Source: Burkholderiales bacterium (GTDB taxonomy: Bacteria > Pseudomonadota > Gammaproteobacteria > Burkholderiales > Burkholderiaceae_C). Taken from it: 35,910 nt of DNA. Numbering within the stretch: the first letter of the stretch is position 1; each line of letters starts with the position of its first letter. The position numbers and the translations under genes are program-made. Positions 8,974 through 17,551 of the stretch are shown here, one piece after another. The notes beneath the pieces are model-generated. The model had not been told where the DNA came from. It saw nothing but the letters and a program-made list of their open reading frames with translations, and did not search any database. The stretch covers positions 1 to 35,910 of the forward strand of contig JAFLDE010000038.1 in NCBI GenBank assembly GCA_017302655.1, written 5' to 3'.

Positions 8974-9007
8974 GCCGGCCATCCTTCAGATAATGCCCGG
9001 CTTTTTT
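8974..9007 (+). promoter_or_regulatory. Hairpin with T-tract overlapping a -10-like box before glmU
   Basis: GCCGG (8974-8978) can pair with CCGGC (8997-9001) across an 18-nt loop, followed by six T residues (9002-9007). GATAAT (8989-8994) lies in the loop. It could be a weak terminator for the upstream lipoprotein gene or the glmU promoter region. The sequence does not decide between them. Confidence 0.3.
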
Positions 9008-9022
9008 CCAAGGGGCGGCGCA

Positions 9023-10420
9023 ATGGCTCACAACATCGTGGTGATGGCGGCAGGCAAGGGCACACGCATGAAGTCTGCGCTGCCCAAGGTCTTGCATCCT
9101 TTGGCCGGGCGTGCGCTGGTGCAGCATGTGCTGGACACCATGGCGCCCTTGCCCGCCAGCCGCCGCATCCTGATCACCGGTCATGGCGCCGAGGCGGTCG
9201 AAGCACGGGTCCTCGGCGAAGGCCTGTCCTTCGCACGGCAGATGCCCCAGTTGGGGACCGGTCACGCGGTGCAGCAGGCCTTGCCGCTGCTCGACGACGC
9301 CGCCGCGACCACCCTGATCCTCAACGGCGACACGCCACTGGTGCGGCGCGAAACCGCCGAACAACTGGCCGCCGCTTGCGCCGGCACCTGCCTGGCCTTG
9401 CTGACGGTGGAACTGGCCGACCCGAGCGGCTACGGCCGCATCTTGCGCGACGCTTCCGGCGCCGTGCTCGGCATCCGTGAGCACAAGGATGCGAGCGATG
9501 CCGAGCGGCAGATCCGCGAGGGCTACACCGGCATGATGGCCGCGCCCACGGCCCTGCTGCGGCGCTGGCTCGGGCAGCTCACGAACGACAACGCCCAGGG
9601 CGAGTACTACCTGACCGACATCGTGGCCATGGCCGTGGCCGAGGGCGTGCCGGTGGTGGCCACGCTGGCGGGCAGCGAATCCGAAGTGCTCGGCGTGAAC
9701 GACCCCTTGCAACTGGCGGATCTGGAGCGCCGCTTCCAGCGCCAGCAAGCCGAGCGCCTGATGCGCGCCGGCGTGCGTCTGCTCGACCCCGCCCGCTTCG
9801 ACCTGCGCGGCCGCATCCATCACGGCTGCGATGTGCAGATCGATGTCGGCTGCGTCTTCGAAGGCGAGGTGGAACTGGGCGACGGCGTGCAGATCGGCGC
9901 GCATTGCGTGATCAAGAACGCCCGCATCGCCGCCGGCGCCGTCATCCACCCCTTCACGCACATCGAAGGAGACGCTCAGTTGGTGGAGGTCGGCGAGGGC
10001 GCGCTGGTCGGACCCTTCGCTCGCCTGCGCCCTGGCGCCAGGCTCGGCCGCGAGGTGCACATCGGCAACTTCGTCGAGGTCAAGAACAGCCAACTGGCCG
10101 CCGGCGCCAAAGCCAATCACCTGGCCTACCTTGGTGACGCCGAGGTGGGCGAGCGCGTCAACTACGGAGCCGGCTCGATCACTGCCAATTACGACGGTGC
10201 GGCCAAGCACCGCACGGTCATCGAGGCCGACGTGCACGTCGGGTCCAACTGCGTGCTGGTCGCCCCCGTACGCGTGGGCGCCGGCTCCACCCTGGGAGGC
10301 GGCTCGACCATCAGCAAGGACGTACCACCCGACCGTCTGGCGGTGGCGCGTGCGCGGCAGGTGCTCATCGAAGGCTGGAAGCGGCCCACCAAGAAACCAA
10401 AGGGAGAGAACCAGACATGA
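9023..10420 (+). CDS. glmU: Bifunctional GlmU: UDP-GlcNAc pyrophosphorylase / glucosamine-1-P acetyltransferase
   Basis: GlmU makes UDP-GlcNAc for peptidoglycan and LPS from glucosamine-1-phosphate. The 465-residue protein starts MAHNIVVMAAGKGTRMKS, the N-terminal nucleotidyltransferase loop. NGDTPL carries the metal-binding aspartate and GVNDPLQLADLE ends that domain. Left-handed beta-helix hexapeptide repeats follow from about residue 255. The acetyltransferase catalytic histidine is H366 in KANHLAYLGDAEVG. The ATG at 9023 gives the canonical N-terminus; a frame extending upstream is ignored. The stop overlaps the next ATG as ATGA. Confidence 0.97.
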   Translation: MAHNIVVMAAGKGTRMKSALPKVLHPLAGRALVQHVLDTMAPLPASRRILITGHGAEAVEARVLGEGLSFARQMPQLGTGHAVQQALPLLDDAAATTLILNGDTPLVRRETAEQLAAACAGTCLALLTVELADPSGYGRILRDASGAVLGIREHKDASDAERQIREGYTGMMAAPTALLRRWLGQLTNDNAQGEYYLTDIVAMAVAEGVPVVATLAGSESEVLGVNDPLQLADLERRFQRQQAERLMRAGVRLLDPARFDLRGRIHHGCDVQIDVGCVFEGEVELGDGVQIGAHCVIKNARIAAGAVIHPFTHIEGDAQLVEVGEGALVGPFARLRPGARLGREVHIGNFVEVKNSQLAAGAKANHLAYLGDAEVGERVNYGAGSITANYDGAAKHRTVIEADVHVGSNCVLVAPVRVGAGSTLGGGSTISKDVPPDRLAVARARQVLIEGWKRPTKKPKGENQT

Positions 10421-10947
10421 AGCGAGCCTTGAAGATCACTGCAGCCCTGGCTGTGCTGCTGGTTGCGGTGGTATTGGTGGGCGGCTTGTTGCTCAAGCCC
10501 AGTTACCGGGTGGAGCGCAGCCTGCTGATCCAGGCACCCGCTGATCGCGTCTACGCGCACTTGGACTCCAGTGCTGGCTGGCAGCGCTGGGGAGTGTGGT
10601 ACCGCCGTGACCCCGACATGCGCGTCCAGAACAGTGGCTCGGCCCAGGGGCTGGGCGCGAGTTGGCAGTGGTCCAGCGCGAGCCAGGGCAACGGACGCAT
10701 GCGCATCACTGCAGCCGATGCCGGCCGCTTGGTGGGCTACGAGCTGGCCATCGACGACTTCCCGCCCTCCCAGGGCGAACTGCGCCTGGAAGCCGAAGGC
10801 CAAGGCACGCGCGTCATCTGGTTGATGCAGGGTGAGACCGGCGCCAGCCCCATCGGACGCTGGTTCGGGCTCTTCATGGATCAACTGGTCGGTCCCGACT
10901 TCGAGGGGGGTCTGGCCAATTTGAAGCAACTGGCGGAGAAAGGCTGA
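10417..10947 (+). CDS. SRPBCC-family protein, membrane anchored
   Basis: The product is 176 residues. One N-terminal hydrophobic span (about residues 7-27) is followed by YRVERSLLIQAPADRVYAHL, the opening of the SRPBCC (START/polyketide-cyclase-like) fold. The rest fits too: SSAGWQRWGVW, GLGASWQW, and a C-terminal helix FEGGLANLKQLAEK. Such proteins enclose a hydrophobic ligand, but none can be named. It is coupled to glmU (ATGA) and to the DUF808 gene downstream (TGATG), so the three form one translational unit. A link to cell-envelope synthesis is only suggested by position. Confidence 0.8.
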   Translation: MKRALKITAALAVLLVAVVLVGGLLLKPSYRVERSLLIQAPADRVYAHLDSSAGWQRWGVWYRRDPDMRVQNSGSAQGLGASWQWSSASQGNGRMRITAADAGRLVGYELAIDDFPPSQGELRLEAEGQGTRVIWLMQGETGASPIGRWFGLFMDQLVGPDFEGGLANLKQLAEKG

Positions 10948-11843
10948 TGGCTGGCGCTTCGCTGCTCGCTCTGCTGGATGACATCGCCACGGTCCTGGAC
11001 GACGTGGCGGTGCTGACCAAGGTCGCCGCAAAGAAGACGTCCGGCGTGCTTGGCGATGACCTGGCCCTCAACGCCCAGCAGGTGGCTGGCGTGCGAGCCG
11101 AGCGCGAAATCCCGGTCGTCTGGGCGGTCGCCAAGGGCTCCTTCGTCAACAAGGCCATTCTGGTACCTGCGGCGCTGCTCATCAGCGCCTTCGCGCCCTG
11201 GCTCATCCCCCCGCTGCTGATGATCGGCGGCGCCTACCTGTGCTTTGAGGGCGTCGAAAAGATCTGGCACCAACTTGCCCACCGCGCCGAGGCGCAAGCG
11301 GACGAGGAAGCACTCACTCAGGCCTTGCTGGAGCCAGAAGTCGATCTTGTGCAGTTCGAAGCCGACAAGATCAAAGGCGCGATTCGCACCGACTTCATCC
11401 TCTCCGCCGAGATCATGGTCATCTCGCTGGGCGCGGTGGCCGGCAAGGGCCTCGGCACGCAGTTCGGCGTGCTGACGCTGGTGGCCATCCTGATGACCGT
11501 GGGCGTTTACGGGCTGGTGGCCGGCATCGTCAAGATGGATGACGCCGGCCTGTGGCTGACGCGGCGCCACCCAACTGGCCCGCTGCATCAGGTGGGCCGC
11601 GGACTGCTGGCTACCGCACCGCCGCTGATGAAATTGCTCGGTGTGGTCGGCACGGCCGCCATGTTCCTAGTTGGCGGTGGCATCCTGGTGCATGAATGGC
11701 ATGCACTGCACCATGCCGTGCAGCAGCATCTGGGCAACGCCTGGTGGGTGGATCCGGTCGCCGGACTCACCGTGGGGGTGCTCGCCGGTGCACTGGCGCT
11801 GGCGGTGGTGAACACTGTGCGCCGACTGCTCGGCAAGCCGTGA
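10947..11843 (+). CDS. DUF808 (YedI-like) inner-membrane protein
   Basis: The 298-residue protein starts MAGASLLALLDDIATVLDDVAVLTKVAAKKT, the signature N-terminus of DUF808 (shown here only as a guide; residues 1-20 are enough to recognise it). It continues with GVLGDDLALNAQQV and an FVNKAILVPAALLISAFAPW membrane span. CFEGVEKIWH follows, then several further spans, ending in a hydrophobic pair before VNTVRRLLG. Length agrees with E. coli YedI. Function is unknown. The ATG overlaps the preceding stop by one base. The frame remains open for 75 codons after the stop, noted separately. Confidence 0.88.
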   Translation: MAGASLLALLDDIATVLDDVAVLTKVAAKKTSGVLGDDLALNAQQVAGVRAEREIPVVWAVAKGSFVNKAILVPAALLISAFAPWLIPPLLMIGGAYLCFEGVEKIWHQLAHRAEAQADEEALTQALLEPEVDLVQFEADKIKGAIRTDFILSAEIMVISLGAVAGKGLGTQFGVLTLVAILMTVGVYGLVAGIVKMDDAGLWLTRRHPTGPLHQVGRGLLATAPPLMKLLGVVGTAAMFLVGGGILVHEWHALHHAVQQHLGNAWWVDPVAGLTVGVLAGALALAVVNTVRRLLGKP

Positions 11844-12104
11844 GAGTTTGAGCGCTTCGCCCATGCTCGCCTTGCAGGCCCGAACATCGCCGCTTGTCGG
11901 GCTATTGCTCGCCATGGCGCGAGCCGTCACTGCGCCTTGCGCCTGGATTGGCGGCGATGTGACGAGTTCTTCGGGGACGGCCGCCCCCTCAAGCTCTTGG
12001 CCAGCGAAGTGCAGTGCAAGCCCAACAAGTGCTCGCAAATCCCGCTTTCGGATCTCGCGGTCCCTGCGTAGCATGGCACGCTTGTTGCGGAGTGACGGAA
12101 ACCG
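11844..12104. other. Intergenic stretch after DUF808, no assured gene
   Basis: This 261-bp stretch has no recognisable gene. The DUF808 reading frame stays open from its stop to a TAG at 12069-12071 (75 codons). The last part reads LKLLASEVQCKPNKC and IPLSDLAVPA, but there is no convincing start or ribosome-binding site. It may be chance or a decayed small gene. Confidence 0.4.
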
Positions 12105-12431
12105 ATGTTGACCGACTTGCTGGCCTGGGCAGGACTCATTGCTGTGCTGCTGATCAGCCTGCATTGGGCCTTGCAAGTGGCTGGCCGTCGCTTGCCGCTG
12201 CCTGGCCCCTTGCGTCGCCTGAGCGGTCTGCTGGATCGCTTGGTCCACCCGTTTGATCCTGACCATCGCGCAGAACGGCGGCGGCAGCAGCGGATCGATC
12301 GCGCACGCATGCAGCGCGAGGCCATCGCGCGGGCGTCGGCCCCGGTGCCCCTGGACGAGCCGGTGAGTTGGGAAGGAAACGTCGCTCGTCCGCAGTTCGG
12401 CGCCAAGCGACCGCGGCAGCCCCTGCATTGA
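12105..12431 (+). CDS. Small single-span membrane protein, unknown
   Basis: The product is 108 residues. An N-terminal hydrophobic helix (about LAWAGLIAVLLISLHWALQV) is followed by a basic, Arg-rich cytoplasmic tail (HRAERRRQQRIDRARMQRE) and a short acidic/proline end. The codon pattern resembles neighbouring genes, which supports a real gene. The ribosome-binding site is weak (CGGAAACC before the ATG). I do not recognise a family. It lies 25 bp before an exported TPR protein and could be cotranscribed with it. Confidence 0.6.
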   Translation: MLTDLLAWAGLIAVLLISLHWALQVAGRRLPLPGPLRRLSGLLDRLVHPFDPDHRAERRRQQRIDRARMQREAIARASAPVPLDEPVSWEGNVARPQFGAKRPRQPLH

Positions 12432-12456
12432 GCTTTGCAGCGGTTACGCTGTCGCC

Positions 12457-13755
12457 ATGAAAGCAAGTCTTTTCCGGCGCAGCGCGCCACTCGTTGCTGC
12501 TGTTTCCACGGTCCTGTTCCTGCTGACCACCGGTCAGACACTGGCCTTGCCTGTCCCCACGCAGGGTGTTCGCCCGGTCAGCCCCGGCCCTGGTGGTGCG
12601 ACGGGCGACCTGCAAGAGGCGGTCGCGGCCTTGCGCGACAAGCAACCGGATCAGGCGCGCAAGTTTTTCGAGGCGGCGTTGCGCACCGACGCGCGCAGTC
12701 TTCCCGCCATGCTCGGCTTGGCCGAAGTGGCCTTCGGCCAGCGCAACGACGCAGAGACGCTGAAGTGGCTTCTGCAGGCAGAGCGCATCGCACCGCAATC
12801 GGCCGAGGTGCAAGCTGCGCTGGGCCGCTACCACCTGTCGCGCAAGCAGTTCGACAAGGGCGAGGCTGCGCTGCGCAAAGCCATTCAGCTCGACCCCAAG
12901 GCCGCGAGAGCGCGTATCGATCTGGCGGAGACCCTGGCGCGCAAGGGTTCAGCGGCCGCAGCCCTGCCGTTGCTCCAGGAAGCCATCGCGCTCGACGGAC
13001 AGCACAAGGGCGCGCTGCTGCTGCTGGGGCAGTTGCAGTACCAATTGGGAGCGCCGGCCGAAGCCGAGAAGGCCTTGCGCCGGGTGGCCGAGTTGGATGT
13101 CAAGGATCCCGTGCCTTGGCTGCTGATGGCCGGCGTCGCCAAGACTTCCGCTGCGGCCAAGCCCTTGCTCGACGAAGCGCTGCAGCGCGACGCCAAGAAT
13201 TACAGGGCGCTGATGCTGAAGGCCCAATGGCAGGTTCTTGACAAGGACCGCAGCGGTGCGCAGGACAGCCTGCGGCGCGCGGCTGACGCCGATCCCAAGT
13301 CCGCCGAACCCTGGGTGCGCTTGGGCATGATGGAAGAGGAAGGTGGCCGCAAGGCAGAAGCCAAGCGCCTCTACCTCTCGGCCATCGAGCGCGACCCGCA
13401 CCAGCCTGTCGCGTTGAACAACCTGGTGATGATGGGCATGGCCGACAAGGAGGATCCTGCCCGCCTGGAGACGATGGCCAAGCGCGCGGCCAAGGCCCTG
13501 CCCGACAACGCCCAGGTTCACGACACCCTGGCCCTGGTGCTGCGCCTGCGCAAGGACAAGGCGGGCGCCCTGGCTGCCGCACAGACTGCCGTGAAGCTCG
13601 CGCCCAAGGACGCCGGCCTGCTTGCCACCTTGGCCGACATCCAGGCCTGGAACGGTGACCGCGACGCTGCACGCCGCAACGCGGAGGAAGCGCTGAAGCT
13701 GCAGCCACAAGGGGAAGCGGCAGTGCGCGCGCGGGCGGTGCTGTCGCGGGTGTAG
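12457..13755 (+). CDS. Exported tetratricopeptide-repeat protein
   Basis: The product is 432 residues. A signal peptide (MKASLFRRSAPLVAAVSTVL plus a hydrophobic run, cleavage near TLA-LP around residue 31) is followed by successive 34-residue TPR-like helical pairs. These are recognisable by A..L...P....A...L patterns, such as LGRYHLSRKQFDKGEAALRK, AIQLDPKAARARIDLAETLA and AIERDPHQPVALNNLVMMG. About ten units fill the protein. TPR proteins in the periplasm act as scaffolds for envelope or polysaccharide assembly; no partner is visible here. It resembles TPR proteins of exopolysaccharide/PEP-CTERM loci in general style, but that link is not supported by position. No clear Shine-Dalgarno precedes the ATG. 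Confidence 0.82.
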   Translation: MKASLFRRSAPLVAAVSTVLFLLTTGQTLALPVPTQGVRPVSPGPGGATGDLQEAVAALRDKQPDQARKFFEAALRTDARSLPAMLGLAEVAFGQRNDAETLKWLLQAERIAPQSAEVQAALGRYHLSRKQFDKGEAALRKAIQLDPKAARARIDLAETLARKGSAAAALPLLQEAIALDGQHKGALLLLGQLQYQLGAPAEAEKALRRVAELDVKDPVPWLLMAGVAKTSAAAKPLLDEALQRDAKNYRALMLKAQWQVLDKDRSGAQDSLRRAADADPKSAEPWVRLGMMEEEGGRKAEAKRLYLSAIERDPHQPVALNNLVMMGMADKEDPARLETMAKRAAKALPDNAQVHDTLALVLRLRKDKAGALAAAQTAVKLAPKDAGLLATLADIQAWNGDRDAARRNAEEALKLQPQGEAAVRARAVLSRV

Positions 13756-13763
13756 GAGAGCCT

Positions 13764-14630
13764 CTAGAGCCCGGGCAATTCGGCCCGTTTGAGTTGCTCG
13801 CGCGCGCCTTCGAAGCCCGGCAGCAGCTCCCCCACCAGCGCCCAGAAGCGGGGGCCGTGGTTCATCTCGCGCAGGTGGGCCACCTCATGCGCCACGACAT
13901 AGTCGATGAGGGCCGGGCTGAAGTGCATCAGCCGCCAGTTCAGGCTGACCACGCCCAGACTGCTGGCACTGCCCCAGCGGCCCTTGGCGCTGGACAAGCG
14001 CAGGCGCGGCGTGGCCATCTGCAGACGTTCGGCGAAATGGGTGAGTCGCCGTTCGAAATGCTCGCGCGCTCGCGCTTGCAGCCAGGCCTGGGTGGCGTCA
14101 CGCCATTGCGCTTCAAGGGCCTCGGGCGGCAGGCGCAGGCGAAGGCGAGCCGGCTGTTCGCCTGCGGCCGGTAGCCATTGCGTGGCCTGTTCGGCACGCT
14201 CCACGCGCAAGGGCTCACCCAAATAGGGCAGGCTCGCCCCCTCGCCCCAGCGCACGCGCAGCAACTCCTGTTGCTGGCGACGCTGTTCTTGCAGGCGCCA
14301 TTGGCGCAGGATCCAGTCGGAGCGCTGCACCAGCGCCGCCTCGATCTCCGCCAGCGCCACCCAGCGTGGCGCGCGTACTTGCAGTCCCTCGGGGCCGACG
14401 CTGAAGCCGATGGACCGGCGCCGCGCACGCAGCAAGCGGTAAGACATGCGCTGGTCGCCCAGCCAGACCTGACGCAAGCGCTCAGCGGAAGTCCCGGCAG
14501 CCCCCGAGGCGCCTGCAACTTCGACGGCCTGGTGCGATGTGTCTGATGGAAGCCGGGGTGGAGCCGACTCGGTCACCTCGTCGAACAGCCCCAGTTGTTC
14601 GCCCACACGGCGCAGCAGGCCAGGTTTCAT
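13764..14630 (-). CDS. YgjP-like (DUF45/SprT-like) zinc metallopeptidase
   Basis: The product is 288 residues from the ATG at 14630. The C-terminal half holds the YgjP/WLM-type signature SAKGRWGSASSLGVVSLNWR, then YVVAHEVAHLREMNHGPRFW. The zinc site HEVAH is at residues 248-252 with a third histidine at 258. The middle contains RLLRARRRSIGFSVGPEGL and the family's RSDWIL. Residues 1-60 are low in conservation. Substrates of the family are unknown. The frame is open further upstream but would overlap the GmhB-like gene; the chosen start leaves a 40-bp gap to it. It is convergent with the TPR gene (8 bp between stops). Confidence 0.88.
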   Translation of the reverse strand: MKPGLLRRVGEQLGLFDEVTESAPPRLPSDTSHQAVEVAGASGAAGTSAERLRQVWLGDQRMSYRLLRARRRSIGFSVGPEGLQVRAPRWVALAEIEAALVQRSDWILRQWRLQEQRRQQQELLRVRWGEGASLPYLGEPLRVERAEQATQWLPAAGEQPARLRLRLPPEALEAQWRDATQAWLQARAREHFERRLTHFAERLQMATPRLRLSSAKGRWGSASSLGVVSLNWRLMHFSPALIDYVVAHEVAHLREMNHGPRFWALVGELLPGFEGAREQLKRAELPGL

Positions 14631-14670
14631 GGGCCCGGTCCAGCCCACCGACAAGGCCACTGGACAGTGC

Positions 14671-15288
14671 TCACCGCAGCGGCATCGGGGCCGACTCGGC
14701 CGCCACAGTTTCACCACGCTCAGCGCGCAGGCGTCGCTCATCGGCCAAAAGCCAGTCAACGAAGGCACCCAGATCTTCGTGCTCGCGCGCACCCGGCACT
14801 TGGCGCAGCAGTTCGGCCACGACGTGCACAGGCACGCCCGCCAAGCGATCGCCGCGCAGCAGATGGGGCTGGCAGCCGGCAGCCTGTGCAGTCTGCAGGT
14901 CGCGAAGTGAGGCGCCCACCAAGTGCACATCCCGCATGGCCACGTCAAAGCGCTGCCCAATTTCTTCAATGAGCCCCGGCAGGGGCTTGCGACAGGCGCA
15001 GCCGTCTTCGGGGGCATGAGGGCAGAAGAAGGCGGCGTCGATGCGGGCACCCGCCTGCTGCAGCAACTGGTTCAGGCGCAGGTGCACGCTGTTCAGCGTG
15101 CCCATGTCGATGAGCCCGCGGCCGATGCCGGGCTGGTTCGTGGCCAGCACGCAATGCCAGCCATGGTGGTTCAGTCGCGCCACCGCCTCCAGCGCGCCGG
15201 GCAGGGGCTCCAGCTCGTCGGGCGATTTCACATGGTCGTCGCGATAGCGGTTGAGCGTGCCGTCACGGCCCAGGATGACCAGCTTCAT
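14671..15288 (-). CDS. GmhB-like HAD protein lacking two catalytic aspartates
   Basis: The product is 205 residues. Fold and zinc site match D-glycero-D-manno-heptose-1,7-bisphosphate 7-phosphatase (GmhB): ATNQPGIGRG, FFCPHAPEDGCACRKPLPG with zinc ligands C89, H91, C97 and C99, and LRDLQTAQAAGC. The HAD nucleophile is absent. Motif I reads LGRDGT, with Gly7 (GGC) where GmhB has Asp, while Asp9 remains. Motif IV reads VGASLRD, with Ala126 (GCC) where GmhB has the magnesium-binding Asp. HAD phosphatases need both, so catalysis is probably lost or changed. MKLVIL at 15288 is the chosen start; an ATG 36 bp upstream is possible. It follows glyS, a normal location for gmhB in Burkholderiales. Confidence 0.85.
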   Translation of the reverse strand: MKLVILGRDGTLNRYRDDHVKSPDELEPLPGALEAVARLNHHGWHCVLATNQPGIGRGLIDMGTLNSVHLRLNQLLQQAGARIDAAFFCPHAPEDGCACRKPLPGLIEEIGQRFDVAMRDVHLVGASLRDLQTAQAAGCQPHLLRGDRLAGVPVHVVAELLRQVPGAREHEDLGAFVDWLLADERRLRAERGETVAAESAPMPLR

Positions 15289-15409
15289 GTGCTGGTGATG
15301 GGTGGACGAGTCGGCGCGCTGCATCAGTCGCGCGGCGCAGGGCCGCTCCCAAGCCGCGCGCAGCCCCCACGTGGGGCGACGAAGGTGCGCAACGCTGACC
15401 GGAAGGCCA
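15289..15409. other. Spacer between glyS and the GmhB-like gene
   Basis: A 121-bp gap. It contains a perfect 12-bp palindrome CCCCACGTGGGG (15365-15376) without a T-tract. No gene or clear promoter is visible; the function of the palindrome is unknown. Confidence 0.35.
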
Positions 15410-17551
15410 TCATTGCGCCAGTCGGGAGAGATCGGCCACGCGATTCATCGCAAGGTGCAGCTGACGCAGCAAGGCCAGGCGGTTGGCACGCAGTTGGGCA
15501 TCCTCGGCATTGACCATCACGCCATCGAAGAAGGCGTCCACCGGTTCGCGCAGACGCGCCAGCTCGCGCAGGGATGCGGCGTACTCCCCGCTATCAAAGA
15601 GGCGAGTCGCAACGGGTTCCACCTCGCCCAGCGCGGCGCCCAAGTGCTGCTCGGCCGGTTCGCGCAGCAGCGCGGCCTGCAACGCCACCGGCGCGTCTTC
15701 GCTCTTTTTGAGGATGTTGCCGACGCGCTTGTTGGCAGCCGCCAGCGCCGCGCTTTCCGGCAGCGCGGCGAAGGCTCGTACTGCGGCCAGGCGCTTCGGG
15801 ATCTCGCCCCAGCGCGGCGGGCGCAATGCCACCACGGCGTCCACCTCCTGGCTGCTGTAGCCTTGCTCGCGCAGGGCGCCTGTCATGCGCTCGTAGGCAA
15901 AGTGCAGCAGGTCCTCGCGCGCTTCGGCATGGGTCAGCATGTCCTCGGGGAAGGCGCCCAGGGCGGCGTCCACCAGCGCGGGCAGCGACAGCGGCAGGTT
16001 CTTCTCGACCAGGATGCGCATCACGCCCAGCGCGTGGCGTCGCAGCGCGAAGGGATCCTTGTCCCCGGTGGGCAGTTGCTTGATCCCGAACAGGCCGACC
16101 AAGGTCTCCAGCTTGTCGGCCAGGGCGAGCACGGTGCCGGTGTGGTTGCGCGGCAGCGCGTCGCCGGCGAAGCGCGGCTTGTAGTGGTCCTCGATGGCGA
16201 TGGCCACGCCGTCCTTCAGGCCCTCGTGGCGGGCGTAATAGCCGCCCATCACGCCCTGCAGTTCAGGGAACTCGCCCACCATGTCGGTGAGCAGGTCGGT
16301 CTTGGCCAGGCGCGCCGCCTGCTGCACCTTGGCGTCCAGCACGTCGAACTGGTCCTTGGCCTCCACCGTGTAGGGCACTGTCGCCTCGCGCAGCTGGTTC
16401 ACGATGGCGTGCGCGATGGCGCGCACCCGCTCGGCGCGCTCCCCTTGGCTGCCCAGCTGGCCGTGGTAAACCACCTTGGCCAGGCCGGACACGCGGCTTT
16501 CCAGGGTGCGTTTGCGGTCCTGGTCGAAGAAGAACTTGGCATCGGCCAGGCGCGGGCGAACCACGCGCTCGTTGCCCTGCACGATGGCGCTGGCGTCCTG
16601 CGGCTGGATGTTGCTGACCACCAGGAAGTGCCGGGTGAGCCTGCCGTGCGCATCGAGCAGCGGGAAGTACTTCTGGTTGGCCTTCATGGTCAGGATCAGG
16701 CACTCCTGAGGCACGGCCAGGAACTCCTGCTCGAACTGGCAGCTCAGCACGTTCGGGCGCTCGACCAGCGCGCACACTTCGTCCAGCAAAGCTTCGTCCT
16801 GGATGGGCTTGAGGCCCAGCTTGGCACCGGCCACTTCCAGCTGGCTGCGGATGAGCTCGCGGCGCTCGGCGAAGCTGGCCACCACCGCCCCCTGCTCGCA
16901 CAGTTGGCGGGCGTAGTCGTCGGCATGCGCCAGCTCGACGCGCGGCTGCGTGGCCTCGAAGCGGTGGCCCTGGGTGCTGCGCCCAGCCTGCAGGCCCAGC
17001 AGTTCAACCGGCACCACCTCGGCGCCATGCAGGGCCACGAGGCCGTGCACTGGACGCACGAAGTTCACATTCGTCCAGCCGTCAGCAAGCTGGTAGCTCA
17101 TCACCTTCGGAATGGGCAGGGCCTTGAGCATGTCGAGCAGCGCCGCTTGCAGCCCTTGCTGCAGCGAGGCCCCGGCCTGCACGGTGTTCGCATACAGCGC
17201 CTCGGCCTTGCCATCCGGGGCACGCTCCAGCGGCGCATCGGCGCCCAGGCCGGCCGCAGCCAGCTTCTTCAGCAGCGCGGCGGTGGGCTGGCCGGCGGCA
17301 TCCAGGCCCACGGCCACCGGCATCAGCTTGACGCGCAACGCCTTGTCGGCGGCACGGGCGGTCACGCCCTCGATGTGCACGGCCAGCCGGCGCGGCGTGG
17401 CAAACGAGGTCAAGGCGGCTCCCTCGGCCACCAGGCCCTGGCCTTTCAGCGACTGGGCGATAAGGCTGGCGAAGCTTTCGCCCAGCTTCTTGAGTGCCTT
17501 GGGCGGCAGCTCTTCGACGAAGAGTTCAACGAGCAGGTTCTGGACGGACAT
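15410..17551 (-). CDS. glyS: Glycyl-tRNA synthetase beta subunit
   Basis: This is the 713-residue beta chain of the alpha2beta2 bacterial glycyl-tRNA synthetase, which binds tRNA-Gly while the alpha chain activates glycine. It begins NLLVELFVEELPPKALKKLG, the canonical beta N-terminus. It contains FATPRRLAVHI, PNVLSCQFEQEFLAVPQECL, TMKANQKYFPLLD and the HD-like region ADKLETLVGLF. It ends with VNAEDAQLRANRLALLRQLH, a DALR-type anticodon-binding end. Length is normal. Its ATG overlaps the glyQ stop by one base (TGATG), ensuring coupled synthesis of both chains. Confidence 0.97.
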   Translation of the reverse strand: MSVQNLLVELFVEELPPKALKKLGESFASLIAQSLKGQGLVAEGAALTSFATPRRLAVHIEGVTARAADKALRVKLMPVAVGLDAAGQPTAALLKKLAAAGLGADAPLERAPDGKAEALYANTVQAGASLQQGLQAALLDMLKALPIPKVMSYQLADGWTNVNFVRPVHGLVALHGAEVVPVELLGLQAGRSTQGHRFEATQPRVELAHADDYARQLCEQGAVVASFAERRELIRSQLEVAGAKLGLKPIQDEALLDEVCALVERPNVLSCQFEQEFLAVPQECLILTMKANQKYFPLLDAHGRLTRHFLVVSNIQPQDASAIVQGNERVVRPRLADAKFFFDQDRKRTLESRVSGLAKVVYHGQLGSQGERAERVRAIAHAIVNQLREATVPYTVEAKDQFDVLDAKVQQAARLAKTDLLTDMVGEFPELQGVMGGYYARHEGLKDGVAIAIEDHYKPRFAGDALPRNHTGTVLALADKLETLVGLFGIKQLPTGDKDPFALRRHALGVMRILVEKNLPLSLPALVDAALGAFPEDMLTHAEAREDLLHFAYERMTGALREQGYSSQEVDAVVALRPPRWGEIPKRLAAVRAFAALPESAALAAANKRVGNILKKSEDAPVALQAALLREPAEQHLGAALGEVEPVATRLFDSGEYAASLRELARLREPVDAFFDGVMVNAEDAQLRANRLALLRQLHLAMNRVADLSRLAQ

